DNA from: Vitreoscilla filiformis
Lineage (GTDB): Bacteria > Pseudomonadota > Gammaproteobacteria > Burkholderiales > Burkholderiaceae_C
Length of the DNA: 64,000 bases
NCBI RefSeq assembly: GCF_002222655.1
Contig: NZ_CP022423.1
Coordinates: forward strand, 3,162,001-3,226,000
Direction of reading: 5' to 3'
The number at the start of each line of letters is the position of its first letter. Within the stretch, counting starts at the first letter, position 1. The notes below the pieces were generated by a model that was given only the letters and a program-made list of their open reading frames with translations, did no database searches and was not told the DNA's origin. The position numbers and the translations under genes are program-made. Below are positions 25,514 to 34,636 of this stretch, in pieces.

Positions 25514-26742
25514 CCCCCCAGCACGGGCCGCAGTGGATCGCCGGCAACCAAATCGATCTGCTGCGCGGCGGTGACGCGCTGTTTCCCGCCATGCTCACGG
25601 CCATCCGCCAAGCTCGGCACGAAGTCTGGCTGGCCACCTACATCTTTCAACTCGACGAAGCCGGGGCCCCGCTGTGCCAAGCCCTGGCCGATGCCGCTCG
25701 GCGCGGGGTGCGCGTGCGCGTGGTCGTGGACGGATTCGGCAGCCGGGATACCGTGGCCGCGTTGCGTCAACGCCTGGTGCCGGCGGGGGTGGAAATCGCC
25801 GCGTTTCGGCCTTTGGAACACGTCTGGCACTGGCTGCGCCCGACGCTGCTGCGCCGGTTGCACCTCAAGCTGTGCAGCGTGGATGGTGAGCGGGCCTTCG
25901 TGGGCGGCATCAACATCTTGGACGATCGCCGCAACATCGGCCATCCGCCCAGCGCCGTGCCTCGCTTTGACCTGGCCGTGCAACTGCGTGGCCCGGTGGT
26001 GGGCGCAGTGGTGCAAGCCCTGCGCGACGTTTGGGCCCGGGTGTTGCGCTGGCAACGCTGGCGCGCCCGGGTGCGGGACAGCTTGCACCACCCTTGGCAA
26101 GCGTGGCGCCAGCGCCGCCAACCTCGGGCGCTGGTCGCCCCACCGGCTCCGTCGGGGGCGTGCGGCGCCGCGACCGTCGCCCTGGTGATGCGAGACAACC
26201 GGCGCCACCGCCACGCCATCGAACACTGTCACTTGATGGCCTTGGCCCAAGCGCGTGAACACGTCGATGTGGTGACGCCGTATTTCTACCCGGGGCGCCA
26301 CTTTCGGCAAGCGTTGGTCGATGCGGCGCGACGCGGGGTTCGGGTGCGTCTGCTGCTGCAAGGCAAGCCGGATTACTGGCTCGCCGGACTGGCCGCCCGC
26401 GTGCTGTACGACGAACTGCTGGCCGCCGGGGTGGAAATCCACGAGTACAGCGCCGCGTTCCTGCACGCCAAGGCCGCCCGGGTGGACGGCAACTGGGCCA
26501 CGGTGGGCAGTTCGAACATTGACCCGCTGTCGCTGCTGCTGAACTTGGAGGCCAATGTGGTGGTGCGCGACCCGCGCTTCAACCAAGCCGTCACCGAAGC
26601 GCTGGCCCAGGCGTTGGCCCAGGCGCAACGCATCACGACGCCGCCGCTCAAGCCGGGCTGGCCGGCTTGGCTGGGTCGGACTGTGGTTCGGTGGATAGCC
26701 CGTACTTATCTGCGCCTGGCGGGTCTGCGCTTTCCGGACTGA
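25492..26742 (+). CDS. clsB: cardiolipin synthase B
   Basis: Phospholipase D-superfamily enzyme that makes cardiolipin from two phosphatidylglycerols (or PE plus PG) at the inner membrane. It is about 416 residues from the GTG at 25492, which sits after GGTGGAG and inside the end of the EEP gene; no ATG fits. Both HKD motifs are intact: HLKLCSVDGERAFVGG and HAKAARVDGNWATVGSSN. There is no N-terminal membrane pair, which fits ClsB rather than ClsA. The last 95 bases overlap the convergent DUF805 gene. Confidence 0.92.
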   Translation: MDHPTPVTPQHGPQWIAGNQIDLLRGGDALFPAMLTAIRQARHEVWLATYIFQLDEAGAPLCQALADAARRGVRVRVVVDGFGSRDTVAALRQRLVPAGVEIAAFRPLEHVWHWLRPTLLRRLHLKLCSVDGERAFVGGINILDDRRNIGHPPSAVPRFDLAVQLRGPVVGAVVQALRDVWARVLRWQRWRARVRDSLHHPWQAWRQRRQPRALVAPPAPSGACGAATVALVMRDNRRHRHAIEHCHLMALAQAREHVDVVTPYFYPGRHFRQALVDAARRGVRVRLLLQGKPDYWLAGLAARVLYDELLAAGVEIHEYSAAFLHAKAARVDGNWATVGSSNIDPLSLLLNLEANVVVRDPRFNQAVTEALAQALAQAQRITTPPLKPGWPAWLGRTVVRWIARTYLRLAGLRFPD

Positions 26743-27148
26743 GCCCCGCCCGGGCCGGTACCTCGCCCCCCGCACGGCGGCGGCGCACCGAGACATCCTG
26801 AACCTGGGGCGGGCCAAAACGATTGGCGCCGAGTGAGCCGGGGCGCAAGCCGTTGTCTAACAACAGCCACAACCAGCCGATCCACGCTCCCCTGGGCAGG
26901 AACATCAACAGCAACAGCACCACCACACCCCACCAAGCGGAGTGATCGCGGTCATGCCAGCGTTTGACCGACAGGGCCACCCCAGGCCACAGCAACAACA
27001 GCGGCAGTCGACGCTCCAGGCGTTCGTCCACGCCGCCGGCAATGTCCAGTAAAGCGGACACCACCAAGGTCAACACCCAGACACCGTGCCAAAACGTGGC
27101 CCGGTCGATGCGACCACTCAACCCAAAATAGAGCTGCCATGGCGACAT
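26648..27148 (-). CDS. DUF805 domain membrane protein
   Basis: A 166-residue protein from the ATG at 27148 (MSPWQLYFGLSGRIDRATFW, the family's opening). Three or four hydrophobic segments follow, with the conserved KRWHDRDHSAWW turn between helices. The C-terminal ~50 residues are polar and Pro/Ala/Arg-rich, probably cytoplasmic and disordered, and are encoded opposite the end of clsB. DUF805 proteins are small inner-membrane proteins of unknown function. The gene is convergent with clsB and overlaps it by 95 bases, so both ends depend on shared sequence. Confidence 0.85.
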   Translation of the reverse strand: MSPWQLYFGLSGRIDRATFWHGVWVLTLVVSALLDIAGGVDERLERRLPLLLLWPGVALSVKRWHDRDHSAWWGVVVLLLLMFLPRGAWIGWLWLLLDNGLRPGSLGANRFGPPQVQDVSVRRRRAGGEVPARAGLSPESADPPGADKYGLSTEPQSDPAKPASPA

Positions 27149-27221
27149 GGCTTCCACACACAACCGGGATGACAAGCCCACGCTCCCTGTCCACAAGGTT
27201 CAAACGCCAATGGCGACGCGA

Positions 27222-27812
27222 TCAAGCCTTCGGCTTGGGATTGGCTTTGGCCTTGGTGTCCGCCTTGGCTTTGGTGTCTGCTTTGGCCTTGGTTTTGGCG
27301 TCGGCCTTCACCTTCTGATCCTTGGCTTTCTTCTCGGCTTTGTTGGCGGCGGCCTTGGCTTTCTTGTCAGCCTTCGTCGCTTTGCCCGAATAGGCCAGCG
27401 CAGTGCCTTGGGCTTGCTTGCCCGCCTTGGCCGCCCGCGCCGGTGCATGGGCTGCGCGATCGGCAGGCTTGGCCACCTTGGGTTTTTTCTTCGCGTCCGT
27501 GCTCGCATCGGCCGTGCGCACTTCCTCGGCGGCAGGCTTGGCCACCACCGGCTTGGCCACCACCGGCTTGCTCAGCTCTGGCTTGGCGGCGGGCGGTGGG
27601 GTCGATGCATCGGCGGGCGCCACTGGGGTCAGGGGTTGAATCGGCATCGTCGGCTGCGAGGTCACCGGACGGACGATCACCGGCCCGGAAGCCGCCCCCG
27701 GCGACAGCACGGTGCCCGTGTCCTGTGCCAGCGCGGGGCCGACCAAGCCTGCGCACACCAGCCCCCATCCGACCACCCGAGCACGCTGCGAAAAGAAATG
27801 AGAAACACGCAT
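27222..27812 (-). CDS. exported Lys/Ala-rich low-complexity protein
   Basis: A 196-residue protein with an N-terminal signal (VVGWGLVCAGLVGPALAQ). A Pro/Val linker with repeated KPVVAKPVVAKP follows, and then a very basic tail of Lys/Ala units such as KAKADTKAKADTKAKANP. The composition resembles histone H1-like tails or cell-surface linkers, but the signal peptide points to the periplasm or envelope. No enzyme motif is seen. The tail is encoded by near-identical short DNA repeats, so length variation between strains is likely. It is a lone gene between DUF805 and the YyaL-like gene. Confidence 0.6.
   Translation of the reverse strand: MRVSHFFSQRARVVGWGLVCAGLVGPALAQDTGTVLSPGAASGPVIVRPVTSQPTMPIQPLTPVAPADASTPPPAAKPELSKPVVAKPVVAKPAAEEVRTADASTDAKKKPKVAKPADRAAHAPARAAKAGKQAQGTALAYSGKATKADKKAKAAANKAEKKAKDQKVKADAKTKAKADTKAKADTKAKANPKPKA
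27231..27310 (-). repeat. short tandem repeats encoding Lys/Ala units
   Basis: Imperfect 18-21 base units of the type gccttggctttggtgtct (plus-strand reading) encode KAKADT-like peptides at the C-terminus of the preceding gene. The repeats keep frame, so copy-number change would alter tail length only. Confidence 0.7.
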
Positions 27813-27869
27813 GAAATGACTCCAAAACAATGAGGCACACACGGGCGACGTGTGAAAAAAACGTGTCCG

Positions 27870-29468
27870 TCACGCGCCCGTGGGACACGCGGATTGTGCG
27901 CTGCCCAGCGGGCTCACGCCATACAGGCTGACGGCGACTTGCAACAAAGCCGCGTGACTGGCAGGCTCCATGCAGATTTGCAGACGCAGCGCTTCCAGCA
28001 CCCGCTGGGCGGAACGCCGGTCCTGCGTCCGACCCAAGCGGGCCAGCCCGGCCATGGCGCTGGCGTTGCCGGAAGGGAGAATCCGGTCGGCGCTGGGTTT
28101 GAGTCGATGCCACAGCGGTGGGGCGTCGTGCGAGGCCAAGAAAAAACCACCCTCGACGGGGTCTTCAAAGCGTTCATGCAGCGCATCGGCCAAAACGCAC
28201 GCCAGTGCCATGTCACCGGGTTGGGGATCGGCGGCGTGCAGATCCAGCACGGCTTCCAACAAGAACGCATGATCGTCCAGCGTCCCATCTTCTCCAGCGC
28301 ACGCCAACAAGCGGTCTTCAGGCGTCAGGCGGGTTTGGCACAGGTGCCGCAGCGTCTCACGCGCCAAGTGATGCCACGCCGGGCGGTGGCACACCCGCGC
28401 CCCCGCCACCAAGGCCCGCAGCATGAGCGCATTCAGCGCGGTGGATTGGTGGCTGTCGCGCAGGGTGGTGCCCCCGAGGGTGGCCAAGGCCGTGCAAAAA
28501 CCACCTTGTAACGGCGGGCTGTGGGCCTCGCACAGCGTGGCTTGCAAATCGCGCAGCACAAACGCCACGGTGGCTTCCACCACCTGGGGCCACAAGGGAT
28601 CGCTGTCCGACTGCGCCGCTTGGGCGTAGACCCAGGCCAGCATGGCGTTGTCGGCCAGCGTCTTTTCCGGCGAAGGCTGCTGCCAAGCCGGTGCTTGGCA
28701 CGCATGGAAAAAACCACCCGCCGCCGCGTCGAACAGCGGACTTTGCGCCATGCAGCGCAGGCTGTGCAACGCCATGCGCCGAGCGGCTTCGTCGCCTTGC
28801 TGACCTTCATGCAACAGGGCGGCCAGCACCGTCGGATGCGCCTGCCGGGGCCAGCCACCGAAACCACCGTGCGGCGCGTCGTAAGCGGCCCCCCACTGCA
28901 AGCGGGCCTGGGTCATCCAGGCTCGGACATCGGTGTCGGCATGCCACAGCGGTGAACCCTCTGGGGCACCCTCGCCCAGCCGCTGGCGCACCGTGCGGGC
29001 TTGGGCGAGCAACCCATCGCGCTGATCGCACCACAAGCGGGCCACGGTGGACAACACATCCCCCATCCACGGCCACCCCTTGGCCCCTCCCGGACACGCC
29101 AAGCTGTGAAACGGCAGCCCCCGCGCCGAACAAAATACCATTTGCGGTGCCCATCCCACCCGCGACCCAGGTTGCAGCACCTCGTGGGCCTGCTGGAACA
29201 ACTGATCCAAATCGGGCCGGCAGGCACGATCCACCAACACATTGACGAAACCGGTGTTCATGTGGCGGGCGGTGTCCGCCTGGCGAAAACACACCTGCGC
29301 CAGATGCTGGCTGGCCGGGCTGGTGGTATGGCCAAGGAACACCAACAGCGGTTTGTTTTCGGCTTGGGCTCGCGTCAACGCCTCCGAGCCCCAGATGTGC
29401 CAATCCACGGGATGCTGGGCTTGCTGGCGCACAAACGCCGACGGGTGATGGGCCAAACGATGGGGCAT
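27870..29468 (-). CDS. YyaL/DUF255-type thioredoxin-fold protein lacking CXXC
   Basis: A 532-residue protein from the ATG at 29468, eight bases after GGAG. Residues ~12-110 match the DUF255/YyaL thioredoxin-like domain (HPVDWHIWGSEALTRAQAEN, KPLLVFLG). The usual SACHWCHVM active-site region is replaced by TTSPASQHL, so both cysteines are absent. The rest is the alpha-helical barrel region of YyaL/SSP411-type proteins (FGGWPRQAHP, HACQAPAWQQPSPEKTLADNAMLAW). Length is below the usual ~650-700 residues. Redox activity is improbable; the role of the family is unclear in any case. Confidence 0.82.
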   Translation of the reverse strand: MPHRLAHHPSAFVRQQAQHPVDWHIWGSEALTRAQAENKPLLVFLGHTTSPASQHLAQVCFRQADTARHMNTGFVNVLVDRACRPDLDQLFQQAHEVLQPGSRVGWAPQMVFCSARGLPFHSLACPGGAKGWPWMGDVLSTVARLWCDQRDGLLAQARTVRQRLGEGAPEGSPLWHADTDVRAWMTQARLQWGAAYDAPHGGFGGWPRQAHPTVLAALLHEGQQGDEAARRMALHSLRCMAQSPLFDAAAGGFFHACQAPAWQQPSPEKTLADNAMLAWVYAQAAQSDSDPLWPQVVEATVAFVLRDLQATLCEAHSPPLQGGFCTALATLGGTTLRDSHQSTALNALMLRALVAGARVCHRPAWHHLARETLRHLCQTRLTPEDRLLACAGEDGTLDDHAFLLEAVLDLHAADPQPGDMALACVLADALHERFEDPVEGGFFLASHDAPPLWHRLKPSADRILPSGNASAMAGLARLGRTQDRRSAQRVLEALRLQICMEPASHAALLQVAVSLYGVSPLGSAQSACPTGA

Positions 29469-29551
29469 GACAGGCGCTCCGGTCTTCGCAAACTCCGACA
29501 AACAGGGGCGGCAGGTTAGCCCGCAGCGGTGTCAGCGTCTTTGCGCCGGAT

Positions 29552-30283
29552 TCAACCGGGTGCGTCTGGCCCCGTTTCGGGCTGGGCCAACAAGGTCAGC
29601 ACATCGGAGTGGAATTCGCGCCGGTACAGCACCCACACCACACTCCACGAAGCCGCCAAAAACGCCCAGGGCGACACAAACCACGCCACCACGGCAAACG
29701 CCTGGTAGTAGGCGCGCAGCCCATCGTTGAACGACTCGGCGGCCAGCGCCATGACGCCCCCAGCCCGGTCGGCGAAGGCTTGGCGTTGTTCGTCCGTCCA
29801 ACCATCGTCGCGGTTGGGGGCGGCGCCCACGAGCAAGGCGCCGAAGCTGTACTGCCGCATGCTCCAAGTGAAACGGAAGAAGGCGTAAATGAAGATGGCC
29901 GTCAACAACGCCAGCTTCAGATCGAACACCAAGGCGCTGGTGCGGGCGGCAAACGGCAGCTCGCGGGCCAGTTCGGCGGCTTTCTCCGCCGTGCCCAGCA
30001 CCGCCAGCAAGCCACCGATGATCAGCAGCGTCGTCGACGCAAAAAACGACGGGCTGCTCGACAGCACCTGCACCACCGAGCCGTCGATGATGCGGTTGTC
30101 CCGGTACGTGGAACGCAACATCCAGCGCCGGCGCTCGCGGTTGGTGGCCGCCAGGATGGTCATGTGGGTGCGGGAGCGCCGCTTGGCAAACAAGGCGTAA
30201 CCCACCCAACCGATAAAGAACAACCCCAACGCCAGCCAGTCTGCCCAGGGCAAGAGGCCCAATACATCCAACGTCAATCTCAT
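29552..30283 (-). CDS. DUF599 family membrane protein
   Basis: A 243-residue inner-membrane protein from the ATG at 30283 ([20 protein letters not shown]). About four membrane segments are visible, and the family marks are [56 protein letters not shown] and [18 protein letters not shown]599 has no established function. The gene is divergent from the tandem FKBP gene, with 75 bases between starts. The open frame continues far upstream on this strand through the antisense of the FKBP and patatin genes, but that extension is not coding. Confidence 0.88.
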   Translation of the reverse strand: MRLTLDVLGLLPWADWLALGLFFIGWVGYALFAKRRSRTHMTILAATNRERRRWMLRSTYRDNRIIDGSVVQVLSSSPSFFASTTLLIIGGLLAVLGTAEKAAELARELPFAARTSALVFDLKLALLTAIFIYAFFRFTWSMRQYSFGALLVGAAPNRDDGWTDEQRQAFADRAGGVMALAAESFNDGLRAYYQAFAVVAWFVSPWAFLAASWSVVWVLYRREFHSDVLTLLAQPETGPDAPG

Positions 30284-30358
30284 GCGCGGCACTGTAGTGG
30301 GCGATGGCATGATCGGCCACTCTTTCGTGGCTCGACCTTCATTTTGGAAAGTGTTTTC

Positions 30359-31063
30359 ATGATCACCACCCCCAGCGGTTTGCAATATGACGACGTGGTC
30401 ACCGGCAGCGGTGCGCCCGCCCGTGCCGGCCAAACCATCACCGTTCACTACAGCGGCTGGCTCCACGACGCCCAAGCCCCCCAACAACGCGGCCGCAAGT
30501 TCGACGCCAGCCGTGACCATGGCGAACCCTTCGAATTCCAACTGGGTGCCGGCATGGTCATCCCCGGTTGGGACGAGGGCGTGCAAGGCATGTGCGTGGG
30601 CGGCAAGCGCGTTTTGGTCATCCCGCCCGAACTGGGCTACGGCGCCTACGGCGCGGGCGGTGTGATTCCGCCCAACGCCACGCTGGTGTTTGAAGTTGAA
30701 CTGCTGCCCACGCCGGAGCGTCCGCAGTTGGTGATGGTGGACGAGGTGGTCGGCAGTGGCGCCACGGCGCGGGCTGGGCACACCGTGTCGGTGCATTACA
30801 CCGGCTGGCTGTTCGACCCGAGCGCCCCGAACCAACGCGGCCGCAAGTTCGATTCGAGCAAGGATCGGGGCCAACCCTTCAACTTCCCGCTGGGCGGTGG
30901 CCGGGTGATCAAGGGCTGGGACGAAGGCGTGCAAGGCATGCAAGTCGGTGGCCGGCGCGTGCTGACCATCCCGCCGCACCTGGGCTACGGTGCCCGGGGC
31001 GCGGGCGGTGTGATTCCGCCCAACGCCACCTTGGTGTTTGAGGTCGATCTGCTGGCGGTTTGA
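30359..31063 (+). CDS. tandem two-domain FKBP-type peptidyl-prolyl isomerase
   Basis: A 234-residue cytoplasmic protein made of two complete FKBP domains, residues ~1-117 and ~118-234, without a signal peptide. Each repeats the series VHYxGWL, RGRKFD, the short PF(E/N)F strand, the isomerase core GWDEGVQGM and [21 protein letters not shown]. Small single-domain FKBPs of about 115 residues are the common form in betaproteobacteria; this looks like a tandem duplication with both copies intact. They differ in several positions (VIPGWDEG versus VIKGWDEG), so both are under constraint. It starts divergently from DUF599. Confidence 0.93.
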   Translation: MITTPSGLQYDDVVTGSGAPARAGQTITVHYSGWLHDAQAPQQRGRKFDASRDHGEPFEFQLGAGMVIPGWDEGVQGMCVGGKRVLVIPPELGYGAYGAGGVIPPNATLVFEVELLPTPERPQLVMVDEVVGSGATARAGHTVSVHYTGWLFDPSAPNQRGRKFDSSKDRGQPFNFPLGGGRVIKGWDEGVQGMQVGGRRVLTIPPHLGYGARGAGGVIPPNATLVFEVDLLAV

Positions 31064-31093
31064 TCCCTTCTTCTCCCCTGCCCGTGCATCATC

Positions 31094-34000
31094 ATGAACT
31101 TGCCCCCTCCTTCCGCCGCCCCGGTTGAGCCGGCCGATGATGCACCCGTCGGGGACGCCCTTTCCGGCTCTTCCCCGCTGATCCGCCAGATGGTGCAGGA
31201 GCGACGGCAAACCCTCTGCCGCACCTCCGATGGCCCCCCAGCGCCGAATCTGGACGGGCATGGGCTGTGGGGGCTGGCGCTGTCGGGTGGGGGCATCCGC
31301 AGCGCGATTTTTTGTTTCGGGCTGATCAAGGCGCTGGCCGGGCAACGCCTGCTGAATCGTTTTGATGTGCTCTCGACCGTGTCGGGCGGGGGTTACATCG
31401 GCTCGGCGTTGGGCCGGCTGTTCGATGCCGCCAAACCCGCCGACGGCACCCCCGGCCACGGCCAAACCGCTGCCCACATCGAGCGCCAACTCGGCCAGGC
31501 CGACGCAACGTGGTTCGGCCATTGGCTGCGCGCCAATGGGCGTTATTTGTTTCCTCAAAGCGCCAACGGCGTGGTGTACGCGCTGGTGATTTACCTGCGC
31601 AACTTGCTGGCCATCCACGTCGAAATCGGCGTGCTGGGTTTGCTGGTGGGGGCGGTGCTGGCGGTGCTCAACCTCAGCGTCTGGACGCTGGGCCTGGAAC
31701 ACGTCAGCAACTGGGACACCTGGATGGGCCACCGCACCGCCTGGCCCACCCTGTGGCTGCTGCTGCCGGCGCTGGCGCTGCCAGTGGGCACTTATGCCTG
31801 TGCTTATTGGTCGGTGGGCGAGCGCCCTGGGCCGGCGTGGCGCCGGTTGCGGTGGTTCCACACGGCGATTTGGGTCGGTGTCATGGCGGCATCTGCCCTG
31901 CTCGGATGGTTGGACGACGCTGGGCGCTGGCCCGCGTGGTTCGCCCCGGTCGGCTTGGGTGCTGGGGCGATGTGGGTGAGTGGCCATCTGCTGGCCCTGC
32001 GCACCGTGGCCGCGCACCAAAGCGCCGACGTGCCACCCCACGCCTGGGCCGAAGCCGTGCGCCGGGACTTGACCGTGCCGCTGGAGCGCCTCGGTCAATG
32101 GGGCGTGGCCTTGTTCACCCTCGGGCTGCTGGATCGCGTGGCCTGGTATCTGGTGTTCGAAGGCGGCAGCGTGACTTTGTTCAGCACGGTGTTGGCGCTG
32201 CTGGCCATGGCGGCCCGCGCCGGCATCCCCCGCTGGACATCGGGCGATGGCACCACGAGTTTGGCGGGCCGCAGCGTGTCGTTGGTGACGCTGGCGCACT
32301 GGCTCGGTTTGGGGCTGCTGGGGATGCTGTGCATCGTCTGGGTGTGCGCGGCCTATGCCTTGGTGATCCGCTACACCGCCCTGATGACAGGCACCAGCTT
32401 GGATGTGGCGGCTTCCCTGGGCGCCGCCTGCGCCTTGGCGCTGACCTGCTTGGCCTACATGGCGGGCACAGGTTGGAGTGTGGATTTCCTCAACCTGTCT
32501 TCCCTGCACGGGTTTTACCGTTCGCGCCTGGTGCGGGCGTTTTTGGGGGCGGCCAATCCGCAACGTTTGCCCGCTACGCCGGCATCCTCGGTGCTGCAAC
32601 GCACGCCCGCTGGCCAGCCCATCACCACCGTGGTGCGGCAAGACGCCCCCGGCGATGATGTGCTCATGACCGACTACGCCCCCCACCGCGCTGGCGGGCC
32701 GGTGCATCTGCTCAACATCTGCGCGAATCAAACCCTCGACCAAGCCAACGGCCTGCTGAACCAAGACCGCCAAGGCCAAGGGTTGACCTTGGCGCCGCAC
32801 GGGCACATCCGCCTGGGCCTGCGAGGCTGGCAACGTCCGCCGCGAGCCATGCCGGAAACGCTGGGGCTGTGGATGGCGGTGTCCGGCGCCGCGTTGGCCC
32901 CCGGCCTGGGCAGCATGACGCGCACCGGCATTTCGGTGCTGACGATGATCGCCGGCCTGCGCCTGGGTTATTGGTGGGATTGCCGCGACGAAACCCCCAC
33001 CACCGCCCGCTCGTGGCGCGAGCGCCTGGGGCGACTCAACCCGCTGCGCAAAACCCGGCTCGTCACCCAAGAGATGCTGGGCAAGTTCGACACCCGCCCC
33101 GACAGCTACTGGTATTTGAGCGACGGCGGCCACTTCGAAAACACCGGCGCTTATGCGCTGCTGGCCGAACGCGCCCGCCTGATCGTGGTGGCCGATTGCG
33201 GCGCCGATCCGACTTACGCCTTCGCCGATTTGGAAAATTTGGTGCGCAAGGCGCGCATCGACATGGGCGTCAAAATCACCTTCATGCGCCCGACGCACAA
33301 CGCCCCGGCGTCGGTGCTGGGCGGGCTGGACGACTTGGCTTCCCCGGAGAGCCAAGCGTGCATCAGCGTGGCCCACATCGCTTATGCGACGGGGGAGGAA
33401 GGGGTGATGGTTGTCGTCAAACCCAACATGTACCAAGGTTTGCCGGTCGATCTGGCCAACTTCAAGCGCGACAACCCCGACTTTCCGCAGCAAACCACCA
33501 CCGACCAATCGTTCGACGAAGCGCAGTGGGAAAGTTACTTCGTGCTCGGCCAGGCGCTGGGCCAGAGTTTGGGGCACGGCCAGTTGTTGGAGCACCTGGG
33601 CGGGGTGCAGGCTCAAACGCACTTGCGCAGCCACTTTGAACCCGACACCACCGTGCGCGCCACCGACACCCCACCCGCTGCCGGGGCCACCGCCACGGGC
33701 CGCACGCCGGCCCGCACGGCCATGCATCCGGTCGTGAGTGCGTCGCTGGGTTTGGGCGCTGTCGCCACGGCCAGCCTGGGGTTGTGGCAGGGCCTGGACA
33801 CCCTGCGCACCGACCGCGACAAAGCCGACGAACTGCAACGCAGCACGCTGCAACAGTTGGTCGATGGTTACGCCAGCGGCCAGCGCAACGCCACGCAATT
33901 GGGCGCGACGGCGGCCCGGCTGATCGGTTTGGTGACCCAGCCCGCCGACGGGGGTTGCGACGAGGCCAGTACCGCCTGGTTCCGCCGTTCGAGCCTGGGC

Positions 34001-34636
34001 CAATGCGTGCTGCAAGACACCTTGCAGCGCTGCTCGGACACCCCCGCATCCAACACCCTGCTGTGCAAAATGCTGCTCAGCCCGGACGTGTTGAGCTGCC
34101 TGCGGGCTGGCCCGGGCGCCACGGCGCAAGGTGGGCGCTTGCGCTACTGGGGCGTGCAAGAGGAAGCCCCCTCAGGCGATTGGGACGAGTGCGGCAGCAG
34201 CAACAGCAGCACCGCCGCCGCCGTGGCGGCCACCCGCCCCACCGCTGCGCCCGGCGCTGCCACCAGGGCCTCCCCCGCGACCGAAGCGACGACCCAGGTG
34301 TGTGCCGGCGTGGTCATTCACAGCCAAGTGTTCAACCCGTTGCAACGCGAACGGCTGCGCACGTACCGCGACTTGTGGAAACAAGCGGGGGCGTTGGTGC
34401 CGCCGCCGGTCAACGTGTTGGCGGAGTCCCTGCGCTCGGGCCAACCGCGCCCGGAAGCGCCGCAGGCCGTGACGTTGATCTACCACGACGACACCGCCAA
34501 GCAGTGCGCCCAGGCCATCCAAGCCAGCATGTTGCCTTCGGCCTGGACAGCCAGCGCCAGCGTGCAAGCCCTGCCCAGCCATTTGTCGGCCATGCCGCGC
34601 ACGCTGGAGATTCGTTGGCCGGCTACTTTGCCTTGA
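31094..34636 (+). CDS. very large patatin-like phospholipase with membrane insert
   Basis: A 1180-residue protein. The N-terminal part has the patatin oxyanion loop LALSGGGIRSAIF and the nucleophile elbow STVSGGGYIGSA (about residues 57-105). The dyad aspartate is in LSDGGHFENTGAYA (about 675). Between them is an insert with six or more membrane helices (about residues 155-470), so the catalytic halves are split in sequence by a membrane region. After the lipase part, a region with a hydrophobic segment (HPVVSASLGLGAVATASLGL), a coiled coil and Cys/Pro-rich stretches completes ~300 more residues. Lipid hydrolase activity is likely; substrate, topology and role are unknown. It follows the FKBP gene by 30 bases. 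Confidence 0.8.
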   Translation: MNLPPPSAAPVEPADDAPVGDALSGSSPLIRQMVQERRQTLCRTSDGPPAPNLDGHGLWGLALSGGGIRSAIFCFGLIKALAGQRLLNRFDVLSTVSGGGYIGSALGRLFDAAKPADGTPGHGQTAAHIERQLGQADATWFGHWLRANGRYLFPQSANGVVYALVIYLRNLLAIHVEIGVLGLLVGAVLAVLNLSVWTLGLEHVSNWDTWMGHRTAWPTLWLLLPALALPVGTYACAYWSVGERPGPAWRRLRWFHTAIWVGVMAASALLGWLDDAGRWPAWFAPVGLGAGAMWVSGHLLALRTVAAHQSADVPPHAWAEAVRRDLTVPLERLGQWGVALFTLGLLDRVAWYLVFEGGSVTLFSTVLALLAMAARAGIPRWTSGDGTTSLAGRSVSLVTLAHWLGLGLLGMLCIVWVCAAYALVIRYTALMTGTSLDVAASLGAACALALTCLAYMAGTGWSVDFLNLSSLHGFYRSRLVRAFLGAANPQRLPATPASSVLQRTPAGQPITTVVRQDAPGDDVLMTDYAPHRAGGPVHLLNICANQTLDQANGLLNQDRQGQGLTLAPHGHIRLGLRGWQRPPRAMPETLGLWMAVSGAALAPGLGSMTRTGISVLTMIAGLRLGYWWDCRDETPTTARSWRERLGRLNPLRKTRLVTQEMLGKFDTRPDSYWYLSDGGHFENTGAYALLAERARLIVVADCGADPTYAFADLENLVRKARIDMGVKITFMRPTHNAPASVLGGLDDLASPESQACISVAHIAYATGEEGVMVVVKPNMYQGLPVDLANFKRDNPDFPQQTTTDQSFDEAQWESYFVLGQALGQSLGHGQLLEHLGGVQAQTHLRSHFEPDTTVRATDTPPAAGATATGRTPARTAMHPVVSASLGLGAVATASLGLWQGLDTLRTDRDKADELQRSTLQQLVDGYASGQRNATQLGATAARLIGLVTQPADGGCDEASTAWFRRSSLGQCVLQDTLQRCSDTPASNTLLCKMLLSPDVLSCLRAGPGATAQGGRLRYWGVQEEAPSGDWDECGSSNSSTAAAVAATRPTAAPGAATRASPATEATTQVCAGVVIHSQVFNPLQRERLRTYRDLWKQAGALVPPPVNVLAESLRSGQPRPEAPQAVTLIYHDDTAKQCAQAIQASMLPSAWTASASVQALPSHLSAMPRTLEIRWPATLP

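Noticed and set aside
27231..27310. Short repeated units considered as a CRISPR or regulatory array
   Set aside because: Units are in frame within a coding region, imperfect and without spacers; they encode Lys/Ala repeats.
30284..34159. Open minus-strand frame continuing upstream of the DUF599 gene for almost 1300 codons
   Set aside because: It is the antisense of the FKBP and patatin genes; the translation is low-complexity His/Gln/Arg/Ala with no domain. Only the part below 30284 matches a family.
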